Positions 43,996-52,857 of a stretch of DNA of 64,000 nucleotides are shown piece after piece. Origin of the DNA: Paraburkholderia tagetis (GTDB lineage Bacteria; Pseudomonadota; Gammaproteobacteria; Burkholderiales; Burkholderiaceae); NCBI RefSeq assembly GCF_022213065.1, contig NZ_JAKLJA010000029.1:32551-96550 (forward strand), written 5' to 3'. The position numbers were made by a program, and so were the translations under genes. The notes under the pieces were generated by a model. The model was not told the DNA's origin, made no database searches, and worked only from the letters and a program-made list of their open reading frames with translations. The stretch's first letter is position 1. Every line of letters begins with the position of its first letter.

Positions 43996-44445
43996 TCATG
44001 AAATGCCCCGCACGAGCAGCACCGGGCAGTCCGTCTCGCGCACCAACTCCTCCGCCACGCTACCGAGGAGCGCGCGCCTCACGCCACGCCGCCCATGCGT
44101 GCCCAGCACGACAAGTTGCGCACCCACGCGCGTGGCGCACCGGTGCAGGCAATCCGCCACGCTGTCGGTCACGCCTTGCAGTTGCAGCAGCTCCGTCTCG
44201 CAGTCCATGCCCGCCGCCTTCGCTTCGGAGCGCGCCAGCTCCAGCACCCTTTTGGCGCCTTCCCGGTAGGCGGCGATCAGCTCCGCCGGGACATATGTCA
44301 GCCCCATGCCGAACGGCGCCAGAATGTCGATCACATGCGCGACATAGAGTTGTGCGCCTGTCAGGCGCGCGACGCGCAGCGCCTCGCCGAGCGCGTGTTT
44401 CGAAGTCTCGCTGCCGTCGAATGCCACCAGAATCTTCTCGTACAT
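43996..44445 (-). CDS. Universal stress protein UspA, single domain
   Basis: The 149-residue product has ILVAFDGSETSKHALGEAL at the start and the ATP-binding motif G-2x-G-9x-G-S at GTHGRRGVRRALLGS (115-129). It is the ATP-binding UspA class, likely a dimer in the cytoplasm. FNR-like boxes lie between it and the divergent DUF4010 gene, suggesting induction by oxygen limitation. Confidence 0.92.
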   Translation of the reverse strand: MYEKILVAFDGSETSKHALGEALRVARLTGAQLYVAHVIDILAPFGMGLTYVPAELIAAYREGAKRVLELARSEAKAAGMDCETELLQLQGVTDSVADCLHRCATRVGAQLVVLGTHGRRGVRRALLGSVAEELVRETDCPVLLVRGIS

Positions 44446-44524
44446 GGTCTGCCTCCTGAGCTGTGCCATTCCGGCCGCATTGCCTGGCCTGATGCCCATC
44501 ATCGGGGTGAACGACGTCGCGCCA

Positions 44525-44538
44525 TTGATTTGCGTCAA
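44525..44538. promoter_or_regulatory. FNR-like box (UspA side)
   Basis: TTGAT-TTGC-GTCAA, one mismatch to consensus, 80-93 bp upstream of UspA (minus strand). Confidence 0.6.
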
Positions 44539-44622
44539 GAGACAAACGTAGCCGGGATAAAGCGTGCGCTCAGCGCGGCCCCGCGCCGGTGCGCGGCGGC
44601 AGACGCTGCCAGGCACCATGCG

Positions 44623-44636
44623 TTGATCTTCATCAA
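44623..44636. promoter_or_regulatory. FNR box, perfect consensus
   Basis: TTGAT-CTTC-ATCAA is a perfect match, in the same divergent gap, 121-134 bp before the DUF4010 gene. Confidence 0.7.
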
Positions 44637-44756
44637 TTCCGAACCGTAGTGCGGCCCTACGATGCCTCGACAGCCAGCCTCCTGCCGGGGCCCCGAGCCC
44701 GTGCTTCCAGTCCGTGCCGATTCACAGGTACGCCCCTCTTGCCGGAACGCCGCGTC

Positions 44757-45998
44757 ATGCTGCTCGTCACCGCCGAATACATGCCGTTCGCCGTCGCCCT
44801 GGGCGTGGGCCTGCTCGTGGGCGCCGAGCGCGAAAGGCGCAAGGGCGAAGGCGCGACACGCGCGGCGGCCGGCATCCGCACGTTCACCGTGGTAGCGCTG
44901 CTTGGCGCGATCGCGATGCGCGTGGGCGGCGCGATACTGGCTGCCACGCTCGTCGTGGCGCTGACCGCGCTGGCCACAGCGGCCTATCTGCGCCCCCACG
45001 ACGATCCGGGGCTCACGACCGAAGCGGCGATGATCGCCACGCTGCTGCTGGGGGCGCTGGCCGTGCTCGACGCACCGCTCGCCGCCGCGCTGGGCGTACT
45101 GTTGACCATCGTGCTCGCGGCGCGCTCGCCGCTGCACCGGTTCGTGACGACGAGGCTCAGTCAGCGCGAAATCATCGATCTGCTGACGCTGGCCGCTTCC
45201 GCGTTGATCATCCTGCCCGTGCTCCCCGGCCATCCCGTCGATCCCTACGGCGCCATCAATCTGCAGACGGTCTGGCGCTTCGCGGTCCTCGTCATGACGA
45301 TCAGCGCCGTGGGCCACATCGCGCAGCTGGTTTTCGGCGCGCGCATTGGCTTGCCGTTCGCGGGCCTGCTCGGCGGCTTTGTCTCCAGCGTCGCGACGAT
45401 CGCCTCGATGGGCCGGCGCGCCGCGCAGGCGCCCGGTGACTGCGCGCAGTTTGCCGCAGCCGCCGTGCTGTCCTCCGTCGCGACGCTCGTGCAGTTGTCG
45501 CTGGTGGTGGGCGTCGTCTACGAGCCGCTCGTTCGCCGCATGGCCCCGGAGTTCGCCGTCGGCGCCCTCGCCGCGCTCGTCTACGGCTTGCTCGCCGCCT
45601 GGCGCGCCGCGCGCAAGCCCTTGCAGGAAACGCTGGTGGTCGGCCGGGCGGTGGATCTGAAGGCCGCCGTACTGCTCGCCTCCACACTCATGGTGCTGAT
45701 GCTCGCGGCAACGCTGCTCGCCCGCTGGCTCGGCAAGACCGGGCTGCTGATCTCGGCAGGGCTGGGCGGGCTGATCGACACCCACTCCGCAGCGGCGTCG
45801 ATCGCTGCGCTCGCCGCTCAGTCGCTACTTGCCCAAAGCGACGCCACGCTGCCGATCATCGTCGCACTCACGGCCAATTCGGTCACGAAATGCGCCGTGG
45901 CGGTGCTCTTTGGCAAGCGCGTCTTCGCGGCGATGGTGGTGCCGGGACAGGTGCTCATCCTCGCCTGCGTCTGGAGCGCGTGGCTGATCGTCGACTGA
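44757..45998 (+). CDS. MgtC/DUF4010 membrane protein
   Basis: The 413-residue protein has about eleven membrane spans. The N-terminal 130 residues resemble the MgtC/SapB module (GVGLLVGAERERRKGEG, RAAAGIRTFTVVALLGAIA); the rest is DUF4010 (GLLGGFVSSVATIASMGRRA, ISAGLGGLIDTHSAAASIAA). MgtC-type proteins modulate F-ATPase or Mg homeostasis; the DUF4010 fusion is uncharacterised. It diverges from UspA with FNR boxes in between. Confidence 0.88.
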   Translation: MLLVTAEYMPFAVALGVGLLVGAERERRKGEGATRAAAGIRTFTVVALLGAIAMRVGGAILAATLVVALTALATAAYLRPHDDPGLTTEAAMIATLLLGALAVLDAPLAAALGVLLTIVLAARSPLHRFVTTRLSQREIIDLLTLAASALIILPVLPGHPVDPYGAINLQTVWRFAVLVMTISAVGHIAQLVFGARIGLPFAGLLGGFVSSVATIASMGRRAAQAPGDCAQFAAAAVLSSVATLVQLSLVVGVVYEPLVRRMAPEFAVGALAALVYGLLAAWRAARKPLQETLVVGRAVDLKAAVLLASTLMVLMLAATLLARWLGKTGLLISAGLGGLIDTHSAAASIAALAAQSLLAQSDATLPIIVALTANSVTKCAVAVLFGKRVFAAMVVPGQVLILACVWSAWLIVD

Positions 45999-46032
45999 AC
46001 GCCAGCCCGAACGCTTCTCCGACCAGCTTCCC

Positions 46033-46077
46033 GGCCATTTCCCAAGCCATTTCCCAGGCCATTTCCCAGGCCACTTC
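46033..46077. repeat. 12-bp tandem repeat, almost four units
   Basis: GGCCATTTCCCA repeats with one or two changes, ending 5 bp before the FNR box. Confidence 0.85.
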
Positions 46078-46081
46078 GCGC

Positions 46082-46095
46082 TTGACATACATCAA
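46082..46095. promoter_or_regulatory. FNR-like box
   Basis: TTGAC-ATAC-ATCAA, one mismatch to consensus. Confidence 0.6.
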
Positions 46096-46268
46096 GGGCC
46101 GGCCCGCACCCGGCGACAAGATTGAGGACAAGCGCTGCCGCCCGCCTGCGGACGGACGCGATACATCGCCCGCGCTCGCTCATCCAGCGCCCGCTGCCAG
46201 AGGAACCGCTGCCATGCAATACAAGAACCTGAAAGCGCCGGGGCGCGCGTTGGCCCCGGCAGCACTGC

Positions 46269-46284
46269 GTAGTCCAAGGACTAC
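46269..46284. promoter_or_regulatory. Perfect dyad, possible NarL-type site or hairpin
   Basis: GTAGTCC-AA-GGACTAC is a perfect 7-bp inverted repeat with a 2-bp centre. NarL/FixJ regulators bind dyads of this size; the cognate regulator could be the product at 54963. Confidence 0.35.
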
Positions 46285-46403
46285 ACGCCAACAAAACTCC
46301 CTACATCAGGTTCAGCGCCCGCTCATTGGAGCACGCGCGCGCACAAACCATACTGAAGGCGTAGCGAAGTCAACCCGTCCGTTCAAACACAAGGAGCGTT
46401 GCC

Positions 46404-46631
46404 ATGTCCACCGCCGCCAACCGCTCGCCTGCTGCCGTCACGCTTGCCGGCGCCACGGCCATCGACGACGCCGAAACACTGCTCGCGCTCGCGCGCTCGG
46501 CCGGGATGCTCGTCACGCTCGACGGACAGATCGGCCGCGAGAAGTACCAGAGCGTGGCGGGTTCGCTGCATGCGTTTCAACGCTTCGCGGCTGCGCTGGG
46601 CGATGCGCTCGCCACCCGGCAGACCTGCTGA
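46404..46631 (+). CDS. Small hypothetical protein in the hypoxia block
   Basis: The 75-residue product begins at ATG 46404 with AAGGAG upstream. Composition is Ala-rich with a helical core (ETLLALARSAGMLVTLDGQI, SLHAFQRFAAALGDAL). No signal peptide or known domain. Location suggests FNR control from the upstream box. Confidence 0.6.
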   Translation: MSTAANRSPAAVTLAGATAIDDAETLLALARSAGMLVTLDGQIGREKYQSVAGSLHAFQRFAAALGDALATRQTC

Positions 46632-46719
46632 ACGGCGTGCGCACCGCGCCAATCGTCGTCGCAGTCGCCGGAGTCATCGCGCAATCGTGGCGCAATCGTG
46701 GCGCAATCGCCGCCGCGCC

Positions 46720-47369
46720 TCACTCCACGCTCAGATCGTCCACCACGGCGCGCACGCCCGGCGCCGCCCACGCCGCGCCGCGCGCCACCGCGCGTTCGGC
46801 GATCGAGTGAACCTTGCCGGACAGCGTCACCGTGCCTTCATGCACGGCGACCTGAATGTGGCGTGCCTCGCGGTCCGCGTGACGCCGCATGGCTTCCAGG
46901 ATGTCCTTGCCGATCTTGTCCGGCGCCACCGCGTTCCTGACTTCGATGTGATTCGTCACGCCCGCGACGCCGTGCAACTGGGCAATCGCACGCACCGCCG
47001 TCTGGCTCTGCCACGCGTAATCGACCGCCCCCTGAGCACCACGTGGCCGTGCTCGATCTGTGCCTGGACGGCGCCCTCGCTGAGTCCGGCCGTCCAGCGC
47101 AAAATGGAGCGCGCGATGTGCGCGATGTCCTCGTCGGTGCGCACGTCTTCGCCCGGCAGATGCACGTCCAGCTCCACTACCAGTGCACGCACGCCGCCCA
47201 CGCGGCGCGCCGCCTGCTCGGCGGCGAGCTTCTCGCCAAGGCTCGCGAGGTGGCCCGCGAGCGTCACGACGCCGTCTTTCACCTCGACGCCGATATTCGA
47301 CGCCGTGACCGCCGGCTCCCACTCCAGTTCCGCTTCCACATCGTGCTTGAGCTGCAAATCGGTTTTCAT
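46720..47369 (-). pseudogene. Three-BON-domain protein split by a frameshift in a C5/G5 run
   Basis: The first frame (47369 to about 47030) gives BON domains 1 and part of 2 (VKDGVVTLAGHLASLGEKLA, IEHGHVVLRG). From AVDYAWQSQTAVRAIAQLHG the homology continues in the next frame to the end at 46720 (EGTVTLSGKVHSIAERAVAR). The jump lies at a run of five identical bases (about 47028-47035): one missing base restores a continuous protein of about 215 residues. Sequencing error, decay and slippage-based switching are all possible. Confidence 0.75.
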
Positions 47370-47384
47370 CGCCGTCTCCGTCGC

Positions 47385-48131
47385 TCAATGCATGTGCATG
47401 CCGCCATTGACGGCGAAGTTGGCGCCCGTCGCGAACGCGCCATCGTCCGAGCACAGGTAGGCAATGAGCGAGGCCACCTCCTCGGGGCGGCCCAGCCGGC
47501 CTGTGGGAATCTGCGGCAGGATGCGCTTTTCCATGATGTCCTGCGGCACCGCTTGCACCATCGCGGTCGCGAGATAGCCGGGCGAAACCGTGTTCACCGT
47601 CACCCCGTGCTTCGCGACTTCAAGCGCGAGCGACATCGTGAAGCCGTGGATGCCGGCCTTGGACGCCGCGTAGTTCGCCTGGCCGAACGCGCCGCGCGAA
47701 CCGTTCACCGAGCTGATATTGACGACGCGGCCGAAGCGGCGCTCCACCATGCCGGGAAGAAACTGCTTCGTGAGATTGAAGGCGCCGTCGAGATTCGTGT
47801 GCATCACTTCGTCCCATTCGCGTTTCGTGAGCTTCATGAAGCTCGCATCGCGCGTGATGCCGGCGTTGTTGATCAATACATCGACGGCGCCGAATTGCGC
47901 CAGAACCCTTTGCGCGCATTCCTCGCACGAACCGTAGCTCGCCACATCGACGCCGAACGCGTGGAACGTGCGGCCTGCCTCGCGTTCGCGATCGAGCCAG
48001 CGGATCACATGGTCGTTGTGCTCCGAATGCGATACCGCGACGATCAAGCCGGCATCGTGAAGTCTGCGGCTGATTGCGGCACCCAGACCGCCCATCCCGC
48101 CGCTCACAAAGGCAACGCGTTCGCTATGCAT
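47385..48131 (-). CDS. phbB: Acetoacetyl-CoA reductase (PhbB-type SDR)
   Basis: The 248-residue SDR has the cofactor loop SGGMGGLGAAI, NNAGITRDASFMKLTKREWD (typical of PhbB/FabG-like acetoacetyl-CoA reductases), catalytic Ser in ISSVNGSRG, YAASKAG with Tyr and Lys, and the ending NFAVNGGMHMH diagnostic of PhbB. The start 48131 follows AGGAGG. It makes (R)-3-hydroxybutyryl-CoA with NADPH for PHB synthesis. It diverges from a UspA gene with two FNR-like boxes between them. PHB formation as an electron sink in low oxygen fits the block. Confidence 0.9.
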   Translation of the reverse strand: MHSERVAFVSGGMGGLGAAISRRLHDAGLIVAVSHSEHNDHVIRWLDREREAGRTFHAFGVDVASYGSCEECAQRVLAQFGAVDVLINNAGITRDASFMKLTKREWDEVMHTNLDGAFNLTKQFLPGMVERRFGRVVNISSVNGSRGAFGQANYAASKAGIHGFTMSLALEVAKHGVTVNTVSPGYLATAMVQAVPQDIMEKRILPQIPTGRLGRPEEVASLIAYLCSDDGAFATGANFAVNGGMHMH

Positions 48132-48254
48132 GGCAATTCCTCCTCGCAAAGTGGCGACCGGCCGCTAATCGGAATCGGCGCGATCGAAAACCAGATGAAG
48201 CCAGATCAAGCCAGGCCAACCGAGGCAACTATAGGGACTGCGCCCCGCTGAGCA

Positions 48255-48268
48255 TTGACATGCATCAA
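48255..48268. promoter_or_regulatory. FNR-like box (phbB-usp gap, copy 1)
   Basis: TTGAC-ATGC-ATCAA, one mismatch to consensus. Confidence 0.65.
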
Positions 48269-48301
48269 TTGCAGATTGGCCGTTCGGGCGGCTGCGGAAG
48301 A

Positions 48302-48315
48302 TTGACTCAGGTCAA
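48302..48315. promoter_or_regulatory. FNR-like box (phbB-usp gap, copy 2)
   Basis: TTGAC-TCAG-GTCAA is itself a perfect dyad, with one mismatch per half-site to FNR consensus. It is 79-92 bp upstream of the usp start. Confidence 0.55.
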
Positions 48316-48393
48316 TTGAAAATCGGCTTCGGCGCGCAGAGTGAACCGCACGGAACACCGCCTGGGTGTCCGGTCCATCGTGGAGCGCCGATC

Positions 48394-49224
48394 ATGGAGT
48401 ACCGCAGCATCCTGGTTCATCTGGACGAAAGCCAGCACGCGCTGACCCGCCTCGATGTCGCGCTGCACGTCGCGAAGCGTCACGGCGCGCACGTGAGCGC
48501 ACTTTTCGCGCCTGCCGTGCCCGAGCACAGCGCGGCCTATGCACTCATCCTGGATGGCGAGTACTGGGCGCAGTGCCAGCGCGAGCACGAAGACCACCGC
48601 CGCGCGCTCGAACATCGGTTCTTCTCCCGTCTTGCCGAGGCCAGACTCAAGGGCGCCTGGCGCACGGCTAGCCACGCACAGCACGAGTTGCTGAAGCGCG
48701 CGCGCTTCGCCGATCTGATCGTGCTGGGCCAAAGCGACCCCGACGATGTGGACGCGTCGCTAAGCAACCGGCTGCAGGCTCGCGTGGTGCTCAGCGCGGG
48801 ACGGCCCGTGCTGCTCGTGCCTTATGTCGGCGGATTCCGGACGGTGGGCGAGCGCGTGATGGTCGCGTGGGATGCGGGCCAGTCCGCCGCGCGCGCGCTC
48901 CATGACGCGCTGCCCTTCATGCGGCTCGCGCAGCGGACCGAGCTAGTGACCTTTACGCCTGCGCACAAAAACAGCGATCGTGTTCCGGGCGCCGACATCG
49001 GCCTCGTCCTCGCGCGCCACGGCCTCGAGATGCAGGTCACGGAGCTGCATCCGCCGCCGACGCTCCAGGTTGGCGACGCCCTGCTCTCGCACGCCAGCCA
49101 GACCGGCTGCGATCTGATCGTGATGGGCGCCTACGGCCATGCGCGCTGGAAGGAGCTCTTGCTCGGCGGCGTCACGCAGACCGTGCTCGGCTCGATGTCG
49201 GTGCCCGTGTTGATGTCGCATTGA
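48394..49224 (+). CDS. Universal stress protein, tandem-domain
   Basis: The 276-residue protein contains two Usp folds. The second ends with the ATP-binding pattern GAYGHARWKELLLGG (G-2x-G-9x-G) and terminates SVPVLMSH; the first lacks the Gly-rich loop. The ending GSMSVPVLMSH is shared with the protein at 58083 (TMTLPVLMSH), so they are paralogues. FNR-like boxes lie just upstream. Confidence 0.9.
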   Translation: MEYRSILVHLDESQHALTRLDVALHVAKRHGAHVSALFAPAVPEHSAAYALILDGEYWAQCQREHEDHRRALEHRFFSRLAEARLKGAWRTASHAQHELLKRARFADLIVLGQSDPDDVDASLSNRLQARVVLSAGRPVLLVPYVGGFRTVGERVMVAWDAGQSAARALHDALPFMRLAQRTELVTFTPAHKNSDRVPGADIGLVLARHGLEMQVTELHPPPTLQVGDALLSHASQTGCDLIVMGAYGHARWKELLLGGVTQTVLGSMSVPVLMSH

Positions 49225-49279
49225 GCGGGCCGTGCCGCCGGCTTGCATCCGAGCTTTCCGATCGCTGCCGAAAAACGCT

Positions 49280-49423
49280 ATGTACTACAAGACCTTGCTC
49301 GTTCACCTCGACGACGCGCCGCGATGCGCGGTGCGCCTTGCGCTCGCGCTCGATCTGGCGGGGCGCTTCGACGCGCATCTCGTCGGCCTTTATGTATTTC
49401 GACAAGGAAACCCGCCATGCTAG
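49280..49423 (+). pseudogene. Universal stress protein, truncated to the N-terminal 47 residues
   Basis: MYYKTLLVHLDDAPRCAVRL and LALALDLAGRFDAHLVGLYV are a normal tandem-UspA start, but the frame ends after about 47 residues at 49423. The following nitroreductase starts at 49417, inside this frame, so a deletion has fused the two loci. The stub still carries its initiation region and may serve only as a leader for the nitroreductase. Confidence 0.7.
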
Positions 49424-50442
49424 ACGTCCCTGGCACGTACGCAGCCTTTGGCCGCACCGACGAAGAAGCGCATGAGTTCTCCGTGCGTTTCGCCCTGCGT
49501 CACGCGACGCTCGCACCCTCGAGCCACAACAGCCAGCCGTGGCGCTTCGTGCGCGACGCGGATCGCGTACTGTTGTGCGCAGACCGTCTGCGCGCCTTGC
49601 CCGTGGTCGATCCCTACGACCGCGAGCTGATCATCAGCTGCGGCGCGGCGCTCTTCAATCTGCGGGTGGCGCTTGCGAGCCTCGGAATTGGCTACGCGAT
49701 CACGACCTTCCCGTCGAACGCCGACCCCGATCTGCTTGCCGAAGTGTGTCTGCTGCGCGAGCGCACCACAGGGGCGGAGCTCGCCGCGTTCATGAGTGCG
49801 ATTTACGAGCGGGTCACGACGCGTCATCCATTTTCGCCGGAGCCCGTCGACGCAACCATCGAGCAGCACCTGAGGGAGGCCGCGCACGCCGAGGGCGTCG
49901 AAGTCGCTTGCGTGAGTGCGGCGGGGCCGCGCTATGCGATTGCCGAACTCGTGGCCGAGGCGGACCACCGGCAGTTCGCCGATCCGGGATTCAGGCGGGA
50001 ACTCGCAAAATGGATCCACCCGCGTCACGCCGACGACGGCATGCCTGCCTATGCGGCCGGCCTCGCCCCCCTTCTCGACTTCACCGCGCCGCTCGTGGCA
50101 TCGGCGATTCGCACGTTCGACCTGGGCGGCGGCCTCGCGGCCACGCATCGCGACCTCGTAGCGGGCTCGCCGCTGCTGCTGTGTCTGGCGACCGGCGTCG
50201 ACGACGCGCAGGCGTGGCTCGCAACGGGGCAGGCGCTCGAACGGGTCTTGCTGCTGGCGACCTTGCACGGACTGTGCGCCTCGTACCTGAACCAGCCCAT
50301 CGAGGTACCGGAGCTGCGCCAGAAGCTCGGCGCCCTGACCGGGCTGCCGCCGGGCTACCATCCGCAGCTTCTGCTGCGCATTGGTCACGGAACCCCCGAC
50401 GCTGCAACGCCGCGCCGTCCGCTCGGAAAGGTCATGTCGTAA
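49417..50442 (+). CDS. Nitroreductase-family (Acg-like) flavoprotein
   Basis: The 341-residue protein matches the Acg/Rv3131-type nitroreductase family common in hypoxia regulons: HATLAPSSHNSQPWRFVRDA near residue 30 (FMN phosphate contact) and GAALFNLRVALASLGIGYAI. ATG 49417 has AAGGA upstream and overlaps the end of the truncated usp. In mycobacterial dormancy regulons such proteins bind FMN and may sequester it; no reaction is proven. Good fit to the FNR-controlled block. Confidence 0.85.
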   Translation: MLDVPGTYAAFGRTDEEAHEFSVRFALRHATLAPSSHNSQPWRFVRDADRVLLCADRLRALPVVDPYDRELIISCGAALFNLRVALASLGIGYAITTFPSNADPDLLAEVCLLRERTTGAELAAFMSAIYERVTTRHPFSPEPVDATIEQHLREAAHAEGVEVACVSAAGPRYAIAELVAEADHRQFADPGFRRELAKWIHPRHADDGMPAYAAGLAPLLDFTAPLVASAIRTFDLGGGLAATHRDLVAGSPLLLCLATGVDDAQAWLATGQALERVLLLATLHGLCASYLNQPIEVPELRQKLGALTGLPPGYHPQLLLRIGHGTPDAATPRRPLGKVMS

Positions 50443-50458
50443 AAGCCCGTAAAAGCCG

Positions 50459-50917
50459 TTACCTGGCACTACCAAACTCGCGTGCGAACTCAAGCTCCGC
50501 ATCGCGCAACTGGGTCGCGCAGCGCCGATACATCCAGCCAGGTCCGCCGCGCGTGCCGTACATGCCGCGGCACATCCCCTTCAGACGGATCGTCGTCGTT
50601 GCGTCGTCCACCGTGTGGCGCACTGCCCAGAAATACGCCACGCCGAACTCGTGCGGCATGCCTGTCTCGATCGTTTCGTCCGTGATGCGCTCGATCGGCG
50701 TCGGCGTATGTGACTGCACGAATGCCCGCGCCCGCTCCCATGCTTGTGCGCATTCGCCAGGCGTCGCGCATTCGACGATCGCCTGCCTGCGCGCCGCCTC
50801 CAGGCCGGTTTCCGTCAGAAGAAAGGCCTCGCGGGCGGCGTCGGACGCGCACGCCGCAAGCGTTGCCATCAGCAGGGCCGCGCACAAGGCCCGGCGCGAA
50901 ATCAATCCACGAATCAT
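50459..50917 (-). CDS. Small lipoprotein, hypothetical
   Basis: The 152-residue product begins with a lipoprotein signal (ISRRALCAALLMATLAACAS, lipobox LAAC). The mature part is helical (AFLLTETGLEAARRQAIVEC) with two Cys nearby (IVECATPGECAQAW), then a beta-rich end (TTTIRLKGMCRGMYGTRGGP). It diverges from the beta-CASP nuclease with FNR-like boxes between the two. Function unknown. Confidence 0.7.
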   Translation of the reverse strand: MIRGLISRRALCAALLMATLAACASDAAREAFLLTETGLEAARRQAIVECATPGECAQAWERARAFVQSHTPTPIERITDETIETGMPHEFGVAYFWAVRHTVDDATTTIRLKGMCRGMYGTRGGPGWMYRRCATQLRDAELEFAREFGSAR

Positions 50918-50994
50918 CGCTGCTGCTCCTGCGGGAACGGGCTCGCAACTGCGGGCCACCTGGCCCAATGTATGAATCGTAACTTCGCGTCAGA

Positions 50995-51008
50995 TTGATC
51001 TGGCTCAA
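50995..51008. promoter_or_regulatory. FNR-like box
   Basis: TTGAT-CTGG-CTCAA, one mismatch, between the lipoprotein and the beta-CASP nuclease. Confidence 0.55.
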
Positions 51009-51041
51009 ACGAAGCTCCGGGGCTCGGCGCAGGCAACGCAT

Positions 51042-51055
51042 CTGACTCAGATCAA
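51042..51055. promoter_or_regulatory. FNR-like box, weaker
   Basis: CTGAC-TCAG-ATCAA, two mismatches in the left half-site, 71-84 bp before the nuclease start. Confidence 0.45.
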
Positions 51056-51125
51056 TCCCGTAGCGGCGAAGCGCGCTCCAATGAACACCAGACGCGCCCT
51101 TGGGGTGCATGGCGAGGAGAGCATC

Positions 51126-52580
51126 ATGAAGCTGACTTTTCTGGGTGCGGCGCAAACGGTCACGGGTTCGCGCTATCTGCTGGAAGCGCAAGGCAAGCGG
51201 GTGTTGATCGACTGCGGGCTGTTCCAGGGCACGAAGAACCTGCGGCTGCGCAACTGGGGGCCGTTGCCTTTTCCCGCCGATACGCTCGACGCCGTCATCC
51301 TCACGCATGCGCATGTCGACCACTGCGGTTATCTCCCGGTGCTGGCGCGCAATGGCTACCGTGGACCGGTCTATTGCACGCCGGGCACCGCCGACCTGTG
51401 CGAGGTCATGCTGCGCGACAGCGCGCGCCTGCAGGAAGAGGACGCCGCTTTCGCAAACCGCCACGGCTTTTCGAAGCATCGTCCGGCCCTGCCGCTCTAC
51501 ACGCTCCAGGATGCCGAAGCGGCGCTGCGCCTCATCGGCCCGCGCGAGTTCGACGCGCCCGTTGCGCTCAGCGAGCGTCTGAGTTTCCGGCTGCTGCCCG
51601 CCGGGCACATTCTTGGCGCCGCGAGCGTCGTGCTGTGCAGCGGGCATACGGTGATCGCGTTCTCCGGCGACCTCGGGCGCCCCGACGACCCGCTCATGCG
51701 CGCGCCGGTTCCGCCCGTGCATGCCGACTATCTCGTCGTCGAGTCGACCTATGGCGACCGGCTGCATGCTGCCCTCAACCCCGAAGACGAACTGGCCGAC
51801 ATGTTCGCGCGCACCTTCGCGCGCGGCGGCATCGTGGTGATGCCCTGCTTCGCGGTGGGACGCGCGCAGGAAGTGCTTTACTACATTGCGCGCCTCAAGG
51901 AGACGGGGCGCATGGCCAATGTTCCGGTCTATCTCGACAGCCCGATGGCAATCAGCGTCACGGATCTCTACCGCCACCACATGCGCGAGCACCGGCTGAC
52001 CATCTCGCAACTGCACGCCATCGACCACGCGGCATTCATGACGCGCAGCGTCGACGACTCGAAGGCTATCGCTTCGCGCAACGGGCCGATGGTCATCATC
52101 GCGGGCAGCGGCATGGCCACGGGCGGGCGCGTGCTGCATCACCTGAACCTCTACGCGAGCGACCCGCGCAACACGATCGCGCTCGTGGGCTACCAGGCAC
52201 CCGGCACGCGCGGCGCGGCGCTGGAGGCGCACGCGAGCGCGATCAAGCTGCACGGCGACTATGTGCGGGTGCGCGCCGAGGTGGCCTCCATTTCGTCGCT
52301 CTCCGCGCATTCCGACTACCGGGAGACGCTGCGCTGGCTGGCCGGCATGGTCTGCCCGCCCGTGCGGACCTTCGTGACGCACGGCGAGCCCGCCGCCGCC
52401 GACGCGCTGCGCCGGCGCATCAGCGAAACGCTGCACTGGAATTGCAGCGTGCCGGAACACCTGGAAACGGTCGAGCTTCCCGAAGAGCCGGTTCGCGACC
52501 TTCCGTGCCCGCTCCGCGAGCCGGTGGGCACGCCGGAATCGGCCGCGCAACAGGCTGCTGATCCGCCAACCATCCGCTAG
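51126..52580 (+). CDS. Metallo-beta-lactamase fold, beta-CASP RNA-processing type
   Basis: The 484-residue protein has the zinc motif HAHVDHCGYLP (HxHxDH), later His and Asp residues at GHILGAASV and SGDLGRPDDPL, and the beta-CASP insert with GGIVVMPCFAVGRAQEVLYY, IIAGSGMATGGRVLHHL and the late SLSAHSDYRE. This set defines CPSF73/Ysh1-like ribonucleases of bacteria. It probably cuts RNA, with endo- or exo-mode not assigned. Membership of the hypoxia block resembles the lxa locus. The C-terminus after about residue 450 is low-complexity. Confidence 0.9.
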   Translation: MKLTFLGAAQTVTGSRYLLEAQGKRVLIDCGLFQGTKNLRLRNWGPLPFPADTLDAVILTHAHVDHCGYLPVLARNGYRGPVYCTPGTADLCEVMLRDSARLQEEDAAFANRHGFSKHRPALPLYTLQDAEAALRLIGPREFDAPVALSERLSFRLLPAGHILGAASVVLCSGHTVIAFSGDLGRPDDPLMRAPVPPVHADYLVVESTYGDRLHAALNPEDELADMFARTFARGGIVVMPCFAVGRAQEVLYYIARLKETGRMANVPVYLDSPMAISVTDLYRHHMREHRLTISQLHAIDHAAFMTRSVDDSKAIASRNGPMVIIAGSGMATGGRVLHHLNLYASDPRNTIALVGYQAPGTRGAALEAHASAIKLHGDYVRVRAEVASISSLSAHSDYRETLRWLAGMVCPPVRTFVTHGEPAAADALRRRISETLHWNCSVPEHLETVELPEEPVRDLPCPLREPVGTPESAAQQAADPPTIR

Positions 52581-52650
52581 CCATCCGCTAGCCACCAGGT
52601 CACCGCCAGGCAACCGCCAGGTCACCACCCGGCTAGCCTCCAGCCAACTA
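52562..52650. repeat. Degenerate short repeats after the nuclease gene
   Basis: Imperfect units of ATCCGCTAGCC and CACCGCCAGG recur several times at and after the stop codon. They may be REP-like or slippage debris. Confidence 0.4.
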
Positions 52651-52857
52651 CGCGGACTTGCAGGGCCATCGCCAAGCCGGTGCGACGTTTCGCAGCAGGC
52701 AAGTTTTTCAAGACGGAGGTTCGCACCGCACATAAAATTGGGACAAGCAACCGATGCGCTATCGGACATCGGGTTCCGGTCCAATGAAATTCCTGATTCA
52801 CACGCGCATGGCTCACACACGAGAACTGCACCCAGCATTTCGTCACGGGGCATTGCC

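Larger units (their letters stand above)
45999..46403. other. Regulatory or non-coding gap with repeats, FNR box and hairpin
   Basis: This 405-bp gap contains a 12-bp tandem repeat (46033-46077), an FNR-like box immediately after it (46082) and a dyad GTAGTCC-AA-GGACTAC (46269-46284). The FNR box is about 300 bp from the next annotated start, so a small RNA or unannotated small gene may begin here. A frame starting MQYKNLKAPGRALA at 46214 resembles only the first few residues of UspA proteins. Confidence 0.5.

Noticed and set aside
46033..46077. CRISPR-like array
   Set aside because: Contiguous 12-mers without spacers; simple tandem repeat.
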